The position numbers and the translations under genes were made by a program. The notes below the pieces were generated by a model, which saw only the letters and a list, made by a program, of their open reading frames with translations, was not told where the DNA came from and ran no database searches. Shown piece by piece: positions 34,931 to 47,389 of a stretch of DNA of 64,000 nt. Every line of letters starts with the position of its first letter. The first letter of the stretch is position 1. Location of the stretch: NCBI GenBank assembly GCA_019321725.1, contig CM033114.1:12566278-12630277 (forward strand), given 5' to 3'. Origin of the DNA: Paulownia fortunei (Eukaryota; Streptophyta; Magnoliopsida; Lamiales; Paulowniaceae).

Positions 34931-35950
34931 ACTACTTAGTTATTTATTTAATGTTGCACTTGTTTAATGATCGCAAGCATAATCAAAAGGAACGTATTAA
35001 ATAAACCTATGCATGCATCTAATATACATACACTATAAAGGGAATGATCATAGGCCATACCGTATGCAATCCACTCGAGCCAAAGTGGATCTATGTCAAT
35101 CTAAGTGAAGCAAATAAAATAATAAATAGAACCTATTCTATTAAATGAATGTATCACCCATACATTCACAGGCCTTCATTCTTTGCTTTTATCCACCTTG
35201 CTCCTTCTTCAAAAGAATACATCACATCATAATTCTACTTTCATTATATTTTCTATGACCTAAAAAGAAACCTTGGAATTTCTTCCATTGGGAAGTACAT
35301 AGGAGGAAGATAGAATTTACGTTCAAAAAATATAAAGAAAAGACAAGACGTGCAGACATCATTTAAAACAAAACCCCAAATAAGAAAACCAAGCATTCGC
35401 AATGGACACATAATATCTATAATAAATGGTCTAGGCTCCATAATCATCCACTCTAGCGTACATACCTAATTTATACATCATATGTAATAAATTAAAACCA
35501 TGTAAAGTTTTCATGTATTTTACTTGAAGTTTTTCAAGTTTGGGAATTAAATTCACGATATTTTTCAAGAAAGACTCATTTTTTAAAATTTTAAAAATTA
35601 ACCATTAATTTTAAAAAATCCAAAAATTTAAAAAAATTCAGCATGAGACATAAAAGGGGCAGCTATAAAAACTGCTACCAAGAATTCCATCTAGCACCAC
35701 GACGCCAACTGCTCGCACCACGGTGCCGGACATTCTGTCCAATTTTTAGTGACTAGGTCGTGGCGCCGGCAAACCAAGCCACGGCACTAGGACGCGAGAT
35801 AATTTTTTTATATTCATGTCAGAATTTTTAGCATTTAAAAACATGCAAAAATATCAAAATTTAAATCCCAAACAAAAATGTGCAATTAAATACAACAAAT
35901 AATTCATCAAATGAGTTCAGGCATACATTGGTGAAAGTATCCAGGTGTGG
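34931..35950 (-). other. Leader of Copia copy 6 (inverted)
   Basis: This corresponds to the leader of copies 2, 4 and 5: the catgcatctaatatac block (about 35000-35030), the gaaaccttggaatttcttcc block near 35270, and the GC-rich island (35690-35800). It ends next to the mutated PBS. Confidence 0.62.
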
Positions 35951-35958
35951 CAACTTTA

Positions 35959-35970
35959 GCTCTGATATCG
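35959..35970 (-). other. Mutated primer binding site, Copia copy 6
   Basis: The minus strand reads cgatatcagagc, which differs from the family site tggtatcagagc at its first bases. Position, four bases after the LTR end, confirms the identity. Confidence 0.65.
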
Positions 35971-35973
35971 CTG

Positions 35974-37943
35974 TGGGGTTGGCAAAATCGCATGATGTAA
36001 ATGTAGCAAAAATTTAAAATTTTTAAAAACATGCATAAGAATTAAGCATACAATCTTAGATTCAATGCAATTCATCAATTCACACTCGAATATTTTGTTT
36101 AATTAAAAATAATGGTTTCGCTAATATACCTTTACAAGCACTCCTGCTAATATAAAGTATGAAGCAATCCAAATTGCTATCCTTCTCACAAACTCTTCGT
36201 AGGAATCTTGAAACTGATTTAAATCTTGGCCCTAGATTAAAAATTTGATTCGCACGGTATCCACACCATGAGCAAGATCACAATTTGATATTTCTGCTAG
36301 AAAATATTAAATTCTTGTTTCTAATCTAGAATTTGGGAGTGCAATTCAATTCTTAAATCAACTAGTGATAGAAGAATTGAATTGAATCAAAAAGGGATGG
36401 AACCTTTTTGATAGAACTGAAGAAAAAAACCAAGGAGAGAGGGAGGGGAGGATGAAATTTTTCATGAAAAATCCACTTAATTTCATCCACCACCTTGTAT
36501 ATTAGGTGGTTCAATCCTAATCTCATTACGATTTGGTCCCTTTCCTTGCTTATCTTTGTCTCTTTTCTCTTATCTTTATTCCTTTCCATCAAAAGGAGTC
36601 TTTGACTTCTTTCCTTATAAGACATAAAGTCTTAATTGATTTTCATCTAAGACATGGAGTTTTTAATTCTCTAATTAAAAACTCCCAATGGGCCTCTCCT
36701 ACGAGCCCATTAGTTGACCAAATCAATAAATCAAGCTCAACTTAATTAGTTGATCCAATCAATTAATTAAATGGTTCCACAAAACTCTAATGAAATTAGG
36801 CCAAATATAAATAATCTTATGTTTTAAATTAGTTAAATTAATTTAAAGGTCATTAATTAATTGGTCCAATCAATTATTCAACTTACTCCCAAGGTGCCCC
36901 TAATCTTTATTAGGTCCAATTAAATAATTATATTATTTAATTAGATAAATCAATTTAACTCTTTAAATTAATTATAACTCCAAGTTAATTAATCTATATT
37001 AATTAATTTGATCCAACTCCTTGGATAATATTCCAAATAGAAGTGATCCATCTCGTTTGTGTGCGACCCATTTTGATCACAACTAAGATAGCAGTGAAAT
37101 TACTACTATTGCAAAGTGAATATGAAAAATATTTTTTGATTAATTAATCTAATTAATTAATACATCTTCGAATTAACTTCTTAATTGTAAGAACCTCACA
37201 AATTAAGGGAAGCACCTAACAGTGCATCTTGACTACCTATTTTGTGTAAATTAGCAAGCGAACCTATTTCTGTAATGAGTGTCATGCAATTTTGGTCCTT
37301 TCGTTAATTAATCTCCCTATTAAATCTAGGGCATAGATTATTAGTCGAATCCTAATTGACTTAATAATTATGATCTCATTCCTAGTCACATTGACTCATT
37401 ACAAAACTCTCATCTAATATTCATACTACTATGGCCAAAGACTTTTGAGTCAAGGACCGTGTGAATGCATAGGAGATTTACCTATTTTGCTAGATTAGTG
37501 AAAAATCTCTTGTCGTCCACTCATTAACCCCACATACAAAGATCATACACCCAACATAAACCTTTTGTGATTGTCATGCAATCTAAAAATACATCAAAGC
37601 AAGTACTCATGTCAAAAGATTAATTCATGCACTATTGTAACTAAGAGGTTGTGATTCGACGAACAATGTTTCAAGTTGAGAATTTTCTCTGGGATTGTTT
37701 GGTGTACTCATTCCTAAAAAAGCACCTGCACATGTGCACTAGCGTCACCACACCAGTGATGCCTATAGAATGAGATATTCTCCTTTCGAGCATACATTAT
37801 ATATGTAATCTTATGGGCTTATCAATGTCCCATTTCAATGAAACCTCGACTCGGAACTAATTTAAGACCAAAGACATAGAGGTATATTCAATGATCGCCG
37901 TCATATGCGTGATAATCCCCGTAGCTGTATATGGTCTAAGGAC
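35974..37943 (-). repeat. Copia family LTR, copy 6 (5' LTR, 5' end truncated)
   Basis: The minus-strand LTR ends ..ttgccaacccca next to the PBS. It contains the family blocks (gtgttggtgtact-type segment, attaattaatt centre, cacttagt region, and ctttatct-adjacent start). About the first 150 bp of the LTR are missing: the match stops at ttaaagtccttagaccatat near 37943 and unrelated sequence follows. Confidence 0.7.
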
Positions 37944-39700
37944 TTTAACATGGGCATCTCTGCCTTCTTTGCCATATTGCTTGCTTTGACTTGTGCTAGA
38001 GGGTGGGGTCGATCAACCTTCTCCCTTGTTGCAAAGCCATGTTAATTACAGCAGTCAATAATCCCATCAATTGCTCCAAAGTAAACTACCCGAGCCCATA
38101 TTATAAGGTAAGTAACCAATAATTAAGTAATCTAATCAAGGTAGGATTCTCTTTTTTAATCTAATACTTAATAGAATCATATTAGGACGAAGTGAGTTAG
38201 TCATATTAAATCAAATCCAGGTCATTCAGTCACTGAGACTTATTAGAGTAGCTCATCCAGGCTAATCTGCATACTGCACCCATAATGGATCATACTTGTC
38301 CAAGTCAACCCAAGAGAAACATAGCTCGGGTTAACCATCGTAGTCAGTCCCAAGTGAAGCCCGTGAGCTCATCTAAGCACAAATCATACAAATCAGATCC
38401 CTCTACTTTTCTCATACCCATGTCCAAATACTCCTTTGTGACCCAAATACACAGGTCCAATAATGTGGTTTAATTTAGGCCACATTAATATACATAAGAA
38501 TTATATATTTATAAATTTTACAAAGAAAAATAGAGAATAAACGTAAAAATTATTATCTTTACGAATCCAAAAGTTTAGGTATTGTTATATATGTATATAG
38601 GCTAGTTCATAACCCATATATTTGTATATCATTTACAATATAATTATATGATTACAGTTAAAAATTAAGAGCTGCCTGAAAAAGAAACAAAATAATAAAG
38701 GATTATTTTTACATTAAATATTATCAAATAAATTATGACCGTATAAAAATTGATAATAATAATTACCAGGAGTTTCACATGATATTAGTCAATATTAAGG
38801 AATAGTTAAAAGTAAATATTGTATAAGGTGACTTGATCATTAGAAAAAGTACTCATTTAACGTTTTTTCCCGTTCTGAGTCTTAGTCATGTATTGGGTGG
38901 TACAATTTCATAACTAAAAGGCATAAAAAAAACATTCAATCATAAATTCTATTAGCTTTAGTAAAAGGAAAATATAGGATAATATAAAACATTTACATCC
39001 GTAAAAGATGAGATTATCTTGAGAGTATCTTTATTAAGATTTAGATAAGTGGGATTAAAAAACTAAATGCTCACTTATTCTCATTTTCATTCATGAAGAA
39101 TAATTATTTCCAATGATATCAAATTAACAAGGATTTACAATTAAAAAACTAAATTCCCTTCTCACCCCTCAAAATCTTCTAAAAAAGGAAAGTTGTCATC
39201 CAATTTGTTTAATACAGAAAATTTACCTTCCAATTTGTTAATCAAAATCCAACTATGCATTAGACATGGTCGACAAATATACGACAACGCACACTATAAA
39301 GGAACATCTCAAGTATAGGTGGTTTACTGGTTTGAGTAATCGCGTACTCATTCATTGTTGAGCACTGTGATTATGTTTTCAGTTCCACTTACTTACACTC
39401 TTCAGATACTTCATGCATAACCTAAGGCAATGTGCAACAGAGAGTAATCATAATAAAACCACACCATTCTTAAAGCATACAAGTTGCAATCACATGAAAA
39501 CAAAGAAACTTACCCAAACAGATAAAAATTTCTTATGCTAGCAACACCATATCATGGCTATGGATCTAGTACTGCCTCAGGCAAATATTTCGTGTTTCTT
39601 TGTGATGTTAGATTTTGGAATAGTTACATACAGCGATTCTCAAATTCCCGTCATTCTAACTCTTCCATGGGGATTTGATTGATCAAAGTTTGCTTGTAAA
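37944..39700. other. Intergenic DNA, no gene recognised
   Basis: This is low-complexity AT-rich DNA with no convincing frame or transposon motif. The small ORF at 38285-38473 has no recognisable product. The right end runs into the 3' flank of the MYCBP homologue. Confidence 0.45.
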
Positions 39701-39910
39701 TGGGTTGATAATGTCAATGAACTATGATGTTAAAAAAGCTTTCAGACAAAGAGACAGAGTTCTAAAAGCTGTATCCTTGCAAGCATAAACAAAAACTACA
39801 GTTTCACCGATATAACACATCAAATAGCGAGGGTCTTCAGTCTTCTTCCAAAATCAACAAGGGAAACAGATATATTCAGTAGCACCAAGTTAAGTTGTTT
39901 TGGCCTGCCG

Positions 39911-42900
39911 TCATAGTCCTTCACTGGGGGCTTCCTCCTTAGTAGTCTCCTTTGATGATGCTTGGATTGGAGTGTTTTTGAGTTCCTCATACTGCAAGAA
40001 TATATGAGAATAGGAGGGAACCAATTAGCTATGAAATGAATGAGAAAACTTTCAAGATTTTCAATTCCTCAAGACAAGATTAGATCTCTCTCTCTATATA
40101 TATGTGTGTGTGTATACATGTATATTATATAATATAAGGTGTGCATGTAAACATTTTTCTTCTATCCTAAGACAACTTCCCCATGGGCAATTGACCAGCC
40201 AAGAATGCCATACAAGGATAAATAAAAAATGAGGAAGTTCACAAAGAACTCGGATTTGAGATTTGGCAAGTGCTTATCATTAAAGGAGTCCATCAATTAA
40301 ATTGAGATTCTCTATGGTGCATGAGTCTACAGATGAATCCGGAAAACCTATTTTACATCTAATTTTGATATGTTGGATTAGAATCAGAAAATTATATGCA
40401 TTTCTCATTTTGAAACAGATTTACTAAACCTCCAGATTTTGGCTTTATGAAACAAAAAAGACCATTTAGAGGAAGACAAGCAACAAAATACAATGCTGTC
40501 AAGGAATTTGCAAGGAAGGAAAGTTAATCTGTGTTAATCTAGTGGTGTAGGTATTCCAAGGGTACCAAAAGATTCTTTCTTTTCTTTTTTTTTGTTGCTT
40601 TTTTCCGTCATTAAAAGTATCAACCAAAAGCAATATGACAAATTCAGATGCTAAGCATACAAGCTGAAAGCATGGTAACAGAAATTAAATTAGATACACC
40701 TCTCGACATTTTTCTTGATGCACAGCCAAAAGTTCATTGTATCGCATCTGTAAATCTGAAACTTCAGCTTGCAGCTTTTCACATTCAGCAAGAGATGGAC
40801 CTCCTAACTTCTGCTGGATGAACCTGTTAAACCACAAAAACAAGTGGTTCATTTCAGATTCATTACTTTGTCAAAAGTATCATTATGGCAAAGAGATGCC
40901 GGATAACTAAAATTTAAATAGAATACGGCATCAACTTTCTCCTGTTTTATCCCTGAGTCACAATTTCTTGCCTTTATGGCATCTTATCAATGACATCTAC
41001 AAGACATCGACCCAGTAAATTTGGCAAGCTTTTCACAAACTATGTGCAGATGGAATTTATCTACTCAAGTTCAAGTGCACCAGATAATACTGAAAGCATA
41101 CAATCACAAGCACAAGCAACCACTTAAAAATACGCAGTAAAGAATAATTCTGGATTATTCATGAGTACTTACTCAATAGCTGAGGAAGGTTTGTCGTTCT
41201 GCTCATATAGTGCGACGAGAACTACAGTCAAAGCATAAATATTACCACGAAGACAGAGAGAAATAGAAGCTTAATATCTATAATTGATAAGTCAAAAATG
41301 GAAGGTAAAAATGGATGTAACCTTTTGTCAGAGCATCAAGAACTCCACTGGATTCCAGGTACTTTCTAAATGCTTCCTTCTTTGCTTCCTTTTCCTGTCC
41401 ACAGACAGAAAAGAAAGTAAAATTTGCAATAGAAAATAGAAGAAAACAAAGAAAGAAACTGTATCAAAGCACAGGCACAAATAATTAGGAATGTGCACAC
41501 ACCATTTAGCAACAGGCACAGAAAGAATTATTACCCTTATTTCCAAGTGACTAGCAAGAGTTTAGTTCCTCTCTGGCATTAAAAATTTTGGTTCCTTTTC
41601 AGAGGCAGGCAAACTCATTTATACTCAGGTCTCAAGAATATGTGAGACTTGTTCTTCATTAGTGCTTAATGGAAAAAACTTTATCATAAATCTTCTCACA
41701 AAAATGTCTATGCGAATGCAAATATTGTTTGATCAAAGCCACCCTTCCCTTGTGCACATAAGATGGTAACAGGATAAGTGCACCTTCAGATATCAAATCT
41801 CTACCATTTGAAGATACCAAACAACAGAAGACAAAACCCAGCCACATAAACACACACAGATCTTCAGATAATTGTGGACTCAAGGATTTCTTCCTCCAAA
41901 AAAGGACCTTATTATCAGAATAATGGGAAATAACAAGAAAAAATTTATGACAAAGTGCATGTCATTGTAAGTTGTCAATGAACATCAACAACGGCAATTT
42001 ATTTTTCTATTTTTTTCTGTATCAGGCACACAAAACAGTAAGTGATCTAGTTTCGTCTTCCTTGTTAAGTAAAATTTGGAGTTCTGTGACTTTGATAAGT
42101 TCCAAGGAACACAATATGGATTTCATCTCAATAGCCAACACTTAAACTACTTTCTAGGAAATGTTCCTTGATCAAAGACTATTTGAGAAGTACAAAAACA
42201 TAGAATCAAAGTCTCATGAACTTTTAAATTCTATTTACTCCATTAGATACTATCAGAAGATAACAGTAATTACCCATAAATATTGCAGACCTATATATTT
42301 GATATTGTGATGGCTCTTCTTATACTTGGAAATGCATTATGGAGGCAAGGGAGGCGAGATGGACAGTGGGAAATGGGGATAATATCAGAATTTGGCCAGA
42401 TAAACGGTTGCCTAGGCTATATATATTCAAAGTGATGACTCCTAACCGCCACCAGACGCAACAGTTAGAGAACTCTGGATTGTTGGAAGAAAGATACTGT
42501 GCTAGAAATGTTCTGGAATGAGGATGTCCAACATATTTTGCAATGAACTCACCATCCAGATAAGAAGTTGAAGTTCGCAGGTCGGCATTGTGCACTTCAT
42601 GCTCCCACTAGTTAGAAACTCTCCCCATGTACGCTTTGTTAGTATGTGATCCGATTACTAATCAGATGAATTCTGAATGTTGAAACATATTCATATGGCA
42701 TCACAGAATTGGTGGAAAGCTAGGCTGTGGATAGTGTGGCCAGTCAGGTAATCAATCCATGAATGTTGATTGAGCTGCCAAAGTGTCAATATGCCACCTC
42801 GATCAGGATGCGGCACTATAGGTTCACAGATTGAGGGACAAGGTCTATCCATTTTTTGTGCGCCCGTGACAGCGGCTACCAAGGCTGATTAGTTTTTGCT

Positions 42901-43663
42901 TATAAGAAAATATTGTTTCTGCCATAAAATTAGATCATAGTAAATAGTTGTTCACATAAAGGTTTTGCAACCAAGTTACAATTAGAATTCCTTTCTATTA
43001 TTTCTTGAGTTTTTGTCACAGTTTGATATAAACCTTACTTCTAGACACACATTTCTAACTGACTGATCAAAACACAACTTGTGAGTTAACAAATCAAATA
43101 AACAGCAAAAAGAACTACTCATGTAAGGCAAACCAAATTCACAAGAAAATGTGACTAATACCCCCATTACTTCAGCCATCTTATGAGCTATGACAAATTC
43201 TACATCCGGATTGTGTCGTTTTGATACAACAAAGAAAACATACTCTGATCCAATCATGTCAACACAAACAGAGCAGCATAGCATCACAGCAGCATAAATA
43301 GCATATCATAGTTTTGAAATTTCCAACAAGCATCATACACCAAAGTCCAAGAAACACCAAATCTGATAATGACCCATATATATATTCGACTCAGATAATA
43401 AATCAAAACCCGCATTGTAAAATTTAGATATTCAAAAATTCTGCTCCTAATTTTGCCTCTCATAATCTCCAAAAAAAAATAAAATTGCAAGAAGATAAAT
43501 CTATCTTCAGTATAATTTAAATAAATATCTATTGCTAAAAATTCATGAAGACCCAGATCCGCAACTCTTAAGAAGAATAGCTCAGCAACTTTTTCCGTTA
43601 CTCCATAACGCAACAAATAAAATACAAGGCGAATAAAAGTTAAGGGGACTGCATATTTACCAT
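39911..43663 (-). CDS. MYCBP: c-Myc-binding protein (MYCBP/AMY-1) homologue, five coding exons
   Basis: Coding exons on the minus strand: 43661-43663 (ATG only), 41322-41394, 41173-41221, 40700-40823 and 39911-39991. All junctions are GT-AG and phases match, giving 109 residues that start MEKEAKKEAFRKYLESSGV and end APSEGL. The core with SSGVLDALTKVLVALYEQND and KPSSAIEFIQQKLGG is the conserved MYCBP fold, followed by a short coiled coil (about residues 62-90, LQAEVSDLQMRYNELLAV). In animals MYCBP binds the c-Myc N-terminus and kinase-anchoring proteins. Plants keep the protein without Myc, so its role here is not known and I do not assign one. An in-frame TGA two codons before the ATG supports the start. 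Length is near the family's usual ~100 residues. Intron 1 is 2.27 kb and holds a LINE remnant. It looks intact. Confidence 0.9.
40087..40140. repeat. Compound microsatellite in the last intron of the MYCBP homologue
   Basis: A (TC)n run, then (TA)n, (TG)n and a TA-rich tail lie in intron 4, away from the splice sites. Confidence 0.85.
42310..42720 (+). pseudogene. LINE (L1-type non-LTR retrotransposon) C-terminal remnant in intron 1
   Basis: On the plus strand, antisense to the host gene, a frame reads SYTWKCIMEAREARWTVGNG and then DNIRIWPDKRLPR, followed by FKVMTP. This matches the region after RT in plant L1-type LINEs, where a W-rVGnG-sI-IW-D-WLPr segment precedes the zinc-finger reverse-transcriptase-associated domain. 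A frameshifted continuation (about 42480-42540, DTVLEMFWNEDVQHIL) resembles the next block. No endonuclease or RT is present, so this is a 5'-truncated insertion as is usual for LINEs. It is decayed and not functional. Confidence 0.65.
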
Positions 43664-43800
43664 TTCGTCTCAGAGCATTAGCCACTTCAAAACTCCTAGT
43701 AAATAAAGTATGCCGTTTAAACAAGATTCAGTCTCTCTTTTTCTGTAGTGTGTATGTCTGTGTGAGAGAGAGAAAGAGGAGTTCACGGTATGTAGTAGAG
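43664..43800 (-). promoter_or_regulatory. 5' UTR and probable core promoter end of the MYCBP homologue
   Basis: The minus strand here is CT-rich (rc of the gagagagagaaagagg run at 43763-43778), a common feature just around plant transcription starts. The transcript would then run to the ATG at 43663. No clear TATA box was fixed. The boundary is an estimate. Confidence 0.4.
43670..43678 (-). other. Minimal upstream ORF (ATG CTC TGA) before the MYCBP start
   Basis: Three codons including the stop, ending 6 nt before the main ATG and in the same exon. If the transcript starts upstream, ribosomes meet this ATG first, which could lower translation. Whether it is used is inference. Confidence 0.45.
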
Positions 43801-45041
43801 TTCTTATTTCGTTTTTTGAGGACTGAAAAGATGGTGGTGTGGGTGAAAAGTCGGTGGAAACGGTTGGAGGTAAATTATTTTAAAGTTAAATTTATCATTT
43901 ATACATGTAATTTGGAGATAGGTTCCCAAACTATGTTTTAAATTTGAGTTCACTCCCCATTTCAGTATGATTTACTGTGCAATTAGGATGTTCACCGTGT
44001 AGTTTTGATTTTTGAATTAATTTTAAATTGAATTGTCATTATATTAAAAAGAAATTTTAAATTGTTATTTTATAAATTAAAACTAAATATGCAGTTTGAA
44101 AGAAGACTTTGTGATTTTTAAGTTAATTTGCTCTAAAACTTCAATAAATAAATAAAATTATTACATGTGGCGGTTACTTCATAAGAAATATACTGTTAGA
44201 GTTTTATACCATATAAAAATAACTTCACTTGAAGTGAATACAATTGTAGCATTACATTTTTTATATTTATGTGGATAAGTAACAATACTTTTATGCATCT
44301 ATAATTTTACAAGAAATAAGATATACTATTATTAAGGACTCTAAGGACCAAGCTCACATGGGGCTCCTCGAAGAAGATAGGTAATTTCCTTCCTGATAAT
44401 CGAGTGACTCTAACTCAATATAAATGATATTACAATACCAATTCAGTAATAACATCGTACCTCCACTACCATTGTAGAAGTGCAACCAACAATTTCTATG
44501 TATCAAATACATCAAGTAAATTAAGATCTATTCTATCATATCTATACCAAGTATACAAATAATCAACACTATTACAAAAGTAGCACTTACATTGCGGATG
44601 TTGCATGTAAAACTTAATTAATCTTTGAACTATCACCACCTACTTTCCTGTGAAGAAAAATGACAAAAGAATGAGCTATAAAGTCTAATGAGTTCCGATA
44701 CAATGAGGACTCCACACAACCATACATGATTTACACACAATCATTTAATCTCATTTTCATAAACACACGTAAAATTCAAGTAATTTCACACAGTTCATTG
44801 AGTATGCAACAATGCACCTCAAAAGTAAATGTATCATGGTCATACGTGGGTTCAACCATAAATACTTTACTCTCATGGTATCTTGCCAAACACAATCACA
44901 TGTGGCTCACCTGTAAGTACATTACTATTTAGCATCATGCTTAATGTAATGCAATATCATTCTCGTACATGTATAGCACAACGGTAATTGTTATGGTGGT
45001 CTCAATTGCATAGATGGACTCAATCAAAGATACTCCGTCAC
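43801..45041. other. No gene; LTR-like non-coding DNA in part
   Basis: There is no convincing coding frame. From about 44190 (tgttagagttttatacc) the sequence has the texture of plant Gypsy LTRs. A block at 44901-44925 (tgtggctcac then taagtacattac) recurs at 47143-47166. Boundaries and family are not determined. Confidence 0.35.
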
Positions 45042-46560
45042 TGGTGACCCCAAAATAGGTAGTACAAACTGCAAGTACACGGTCTCAATAAGTAATAAAG
45101 AGAGAGTAGAGTATCGTGTCCGTAGAGAGTACGTGTTTAATTACCAAATATAAATTACCTATACTATATTTGACCTAAAGATTATGGTGGTGGTTGAATT
45201 AAAATATAACAATTTCTAAATTGACATAGCCATCCTATATTGTTATGAACCTAGCTTAATTGTGATTAGAAATTATATGAGTTGTGTGATGGCGGGTCTT
45301 TCTAATATAATTGATGCTCTCTTTTGAGTTGGACCAAATCTACCTCTAATAGGCCATCGTCATCATCTCTAGCTATAGGTCATCCTAGTAAGAGTGCATT
45401 GAGCTTTGTAAATTCCACTAACTTTCAGTTTTCACACCTATGACTACCGCATATACCTATGCTTATATCTTTATAGGGGTCGGTCCGTGGCATATACTCC
45501 GATCTATTATTACAATCTCACCACTCGGTCTTAATTATAATAATTAAAATCAACTTGAAGTTGGTTAAGTAACAAGAAACATTAAGAATATAGCATATGC
45601 TCATCACAATAAAAACAACATTCCAATCACAATATAAATATCAACTCATAACTCCATAAAAATGGTTTTCCAAGCATTCAGAAAAGTAGTTAGTTCATAT
45701 TAAAATTAAAAAAGCACCAAGAGTTTTTCAACATCATAATTCTTACAAATTTCGCAAAACTGAACAAATTGAAAGAAAAAATTAAAGTAGAAGATTACAA
45801 CTACTAAGTGATTATTCACTTCTTCAAAATCTTCAATGCCCAATGAAGCTCCTTATCTTCTTTTCTTCAAATCCCAAGCTCCTTGGTAATAGGTGTGTAT
45901 TTTCTTGGTGTAATGTATGAAGAAATATGGAGAAATGTATATTGCAGGTTGAAAGAAAATGTATGTGAGAATTTAGGTGTAGAGTATGTGTGAGTGATGA
46001 ATTATGTGTTGTATGATGTGTGAAATGCATGTGTGCATAATATAACTATCAATAACATCATATGGATAATGATGTTTAGGTGTATTTAATGTGTATATAA
46101 CACAAAAGATGTCAAAAATTACCTTTGATCACCACTTATCATAAGAAGAGGGTTGGGAATCTTTTTTTGTTGAATAGTTGGTGCTGCAATGCCTTGCACG
46201 GTGCTGAGGCGCCATCGCCTCTATTTTCTTTGGTGTTGCAACGCCATTTTTGGCACTGTGGTGCCATCGCCTCTGTCTGCTTTGGTGCTACGGCGCCCAA
46301 TTTGGCGTTGTAGTTCGAGTCACTACACTGTTCAGCTTTTTTGAACAAATGTTTTACTACTTTTTAGGATGAACTAGCTTTTGGTGTCTTCATAAGAGTT
46401 GTATCCCTATCCGTTAGTTTTTTAAATCTTTTTGAAATTAGCTTAATATCACTTTTGTAGACAAAGTTATGCTAGAAATACAAAAATTATCATGTATAGA
46501 AGTTTCTGTTGATTCTGTTATGCTATAAGGAGTGCAAAAAATTGTCATGTACAAAAATTG
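45042..46560 (-). repeat. Athila-like LTR, inverted copy
   Basis: The minus strand matches the Athila-like 3' LTR at 11940-13185 over most of 46140-45042, including the ggaccgacccctataa segment and the tctctactct..ttattacttattga end. A GC-rich segment (46180-46320) parallels the GC-rich part of the other LTR. The 5' edge differs and is set only roughly. No PBS or PPT was found beside it, so it is a solo LTR or a fragment. The overlapping ORFs at 46125-46348 are not genes. Confidence 0.55.
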
Positions 46561-46586
46561 TCATGTATAGATACCATGGTGCTATA

Positions 46587-47074
46587 AGGGGTGCACACGG
46601 TTCGGTTAACCGATCGAACCAAACTGAAATCAAAATTTCAGTTCGATTTTCATTTTTTTTTAATTTTTTATTTTTGGTTCGATTTTGATTTTTGATTTTG
46701 ATTAACCGAACTGAAAACTAAATTACTATTTTTATTTATTTATATAAATTATTTTTATATTATATTTTTGTATTATTTTTATTTTAAAAATTAAGTTTTT
46801 ATATTTTGTTATTTGTTTTCATACTATTTTTTATGTTTTTCTCACCCAAATTAAAAATAATATATAAAAAATTATATTTTATAACTTTACTATTTAGTTT
46901 TTATTTTATTTTTTTATTTTTTTAAAAAATTCAATTAACCGAAAATCGAACCAAAAAATCAAAAAAGAAATTTGATTATAATTCGATTTTCGATTTATGA
47001 TTTTGTCAAATTAAAATTTTGATTAACTGAAATTTCGATTCGATTTGGTTCAGTCGAATCAAATGTGCACCCCT
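46587..47074. mobile_element. MITE-like non-autonomous DNA transposon
   Basis: It is bounded by a perfect 11-bp terminal inverted repeat, aggggtgcaca at 46587-46597 and tgtgcacccct at 47064-47074. The 488-bp interior is very AT-rich and carries further inverted motifs, such as ggttcggttaaccga on the left and ggttcagtcgaatc on the right. It has no ORF. Size, structure and the GGGGTGCACA-type termini fit a plant MITE. The superfamily is open (hAT-like is plausible) because no clear target-site duplication is visible. Confidence 0.65.
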
Positions 47075-47389
47075 ATCAGTTGCACAAGTGGGCTCAACAA
47101 CAAATACTACATCAACGTAGTCTCTTATCTCACATAGGCTCATGTGGCTCACCCATAAGTACATTACCAATATTCATAGTGTTTCACTCAAAATTCTAGT
47201 GATAGTATCTAATTCATTTCAAGTTTCCAATGACCAACAATAACCACATCATATCGAACACAAGTTAAAATGTCATAATAGTATATATGCATTTTATTTC
47301 AAGTTTGTAACCACCAATGAGAACCACATATCATATCAAGCACAAACAAAAATGTCATAGCAGTATTTCTAAGAAAAACATATTAACCA

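Larger units (their letters stand above)
31388..37943 (-). mobile_element. Ty1-Copia retrotransposon, copy 6 (minus strand)
   Basis: Minus-strand order from high to low: 5' LTR (37943-35974), mutated PBS (35970-35959), leader (35950-34931), non-coding stretch, gag zinc knuckle (about 33960-33890), protease (33720-33421), integrase (33420-32560), RT (32430-31440). RNase H and the PPT are deleted, and the RT abuts the truncated copy 5 LTR. This is the only copy in the cluster with gag, protease and integrase N-terminal remnants. All are interrupted by stops. Confidence 0.75.

Noticed and set aside
37944..38480. Possible gene around 38285-38473
   Set aside because: A single short frame with no homologue, no splice context and no continuation.
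43284..43724. 146-codon open frame on the minus strand
   Set aside because: It overlaps exon 1 and intron 1 of the MYCBP homologue in a different phase, is T/A-driven and hydrophobic, and cannot be spliced in frame to exon 2.
46125..46348. Paired ORFs on opposite strands in GC-rich DNA
   Set aside because: The GC-rich patch of an Athila-like LTR lacks stops on both strands by composition; no protein is recognisable.
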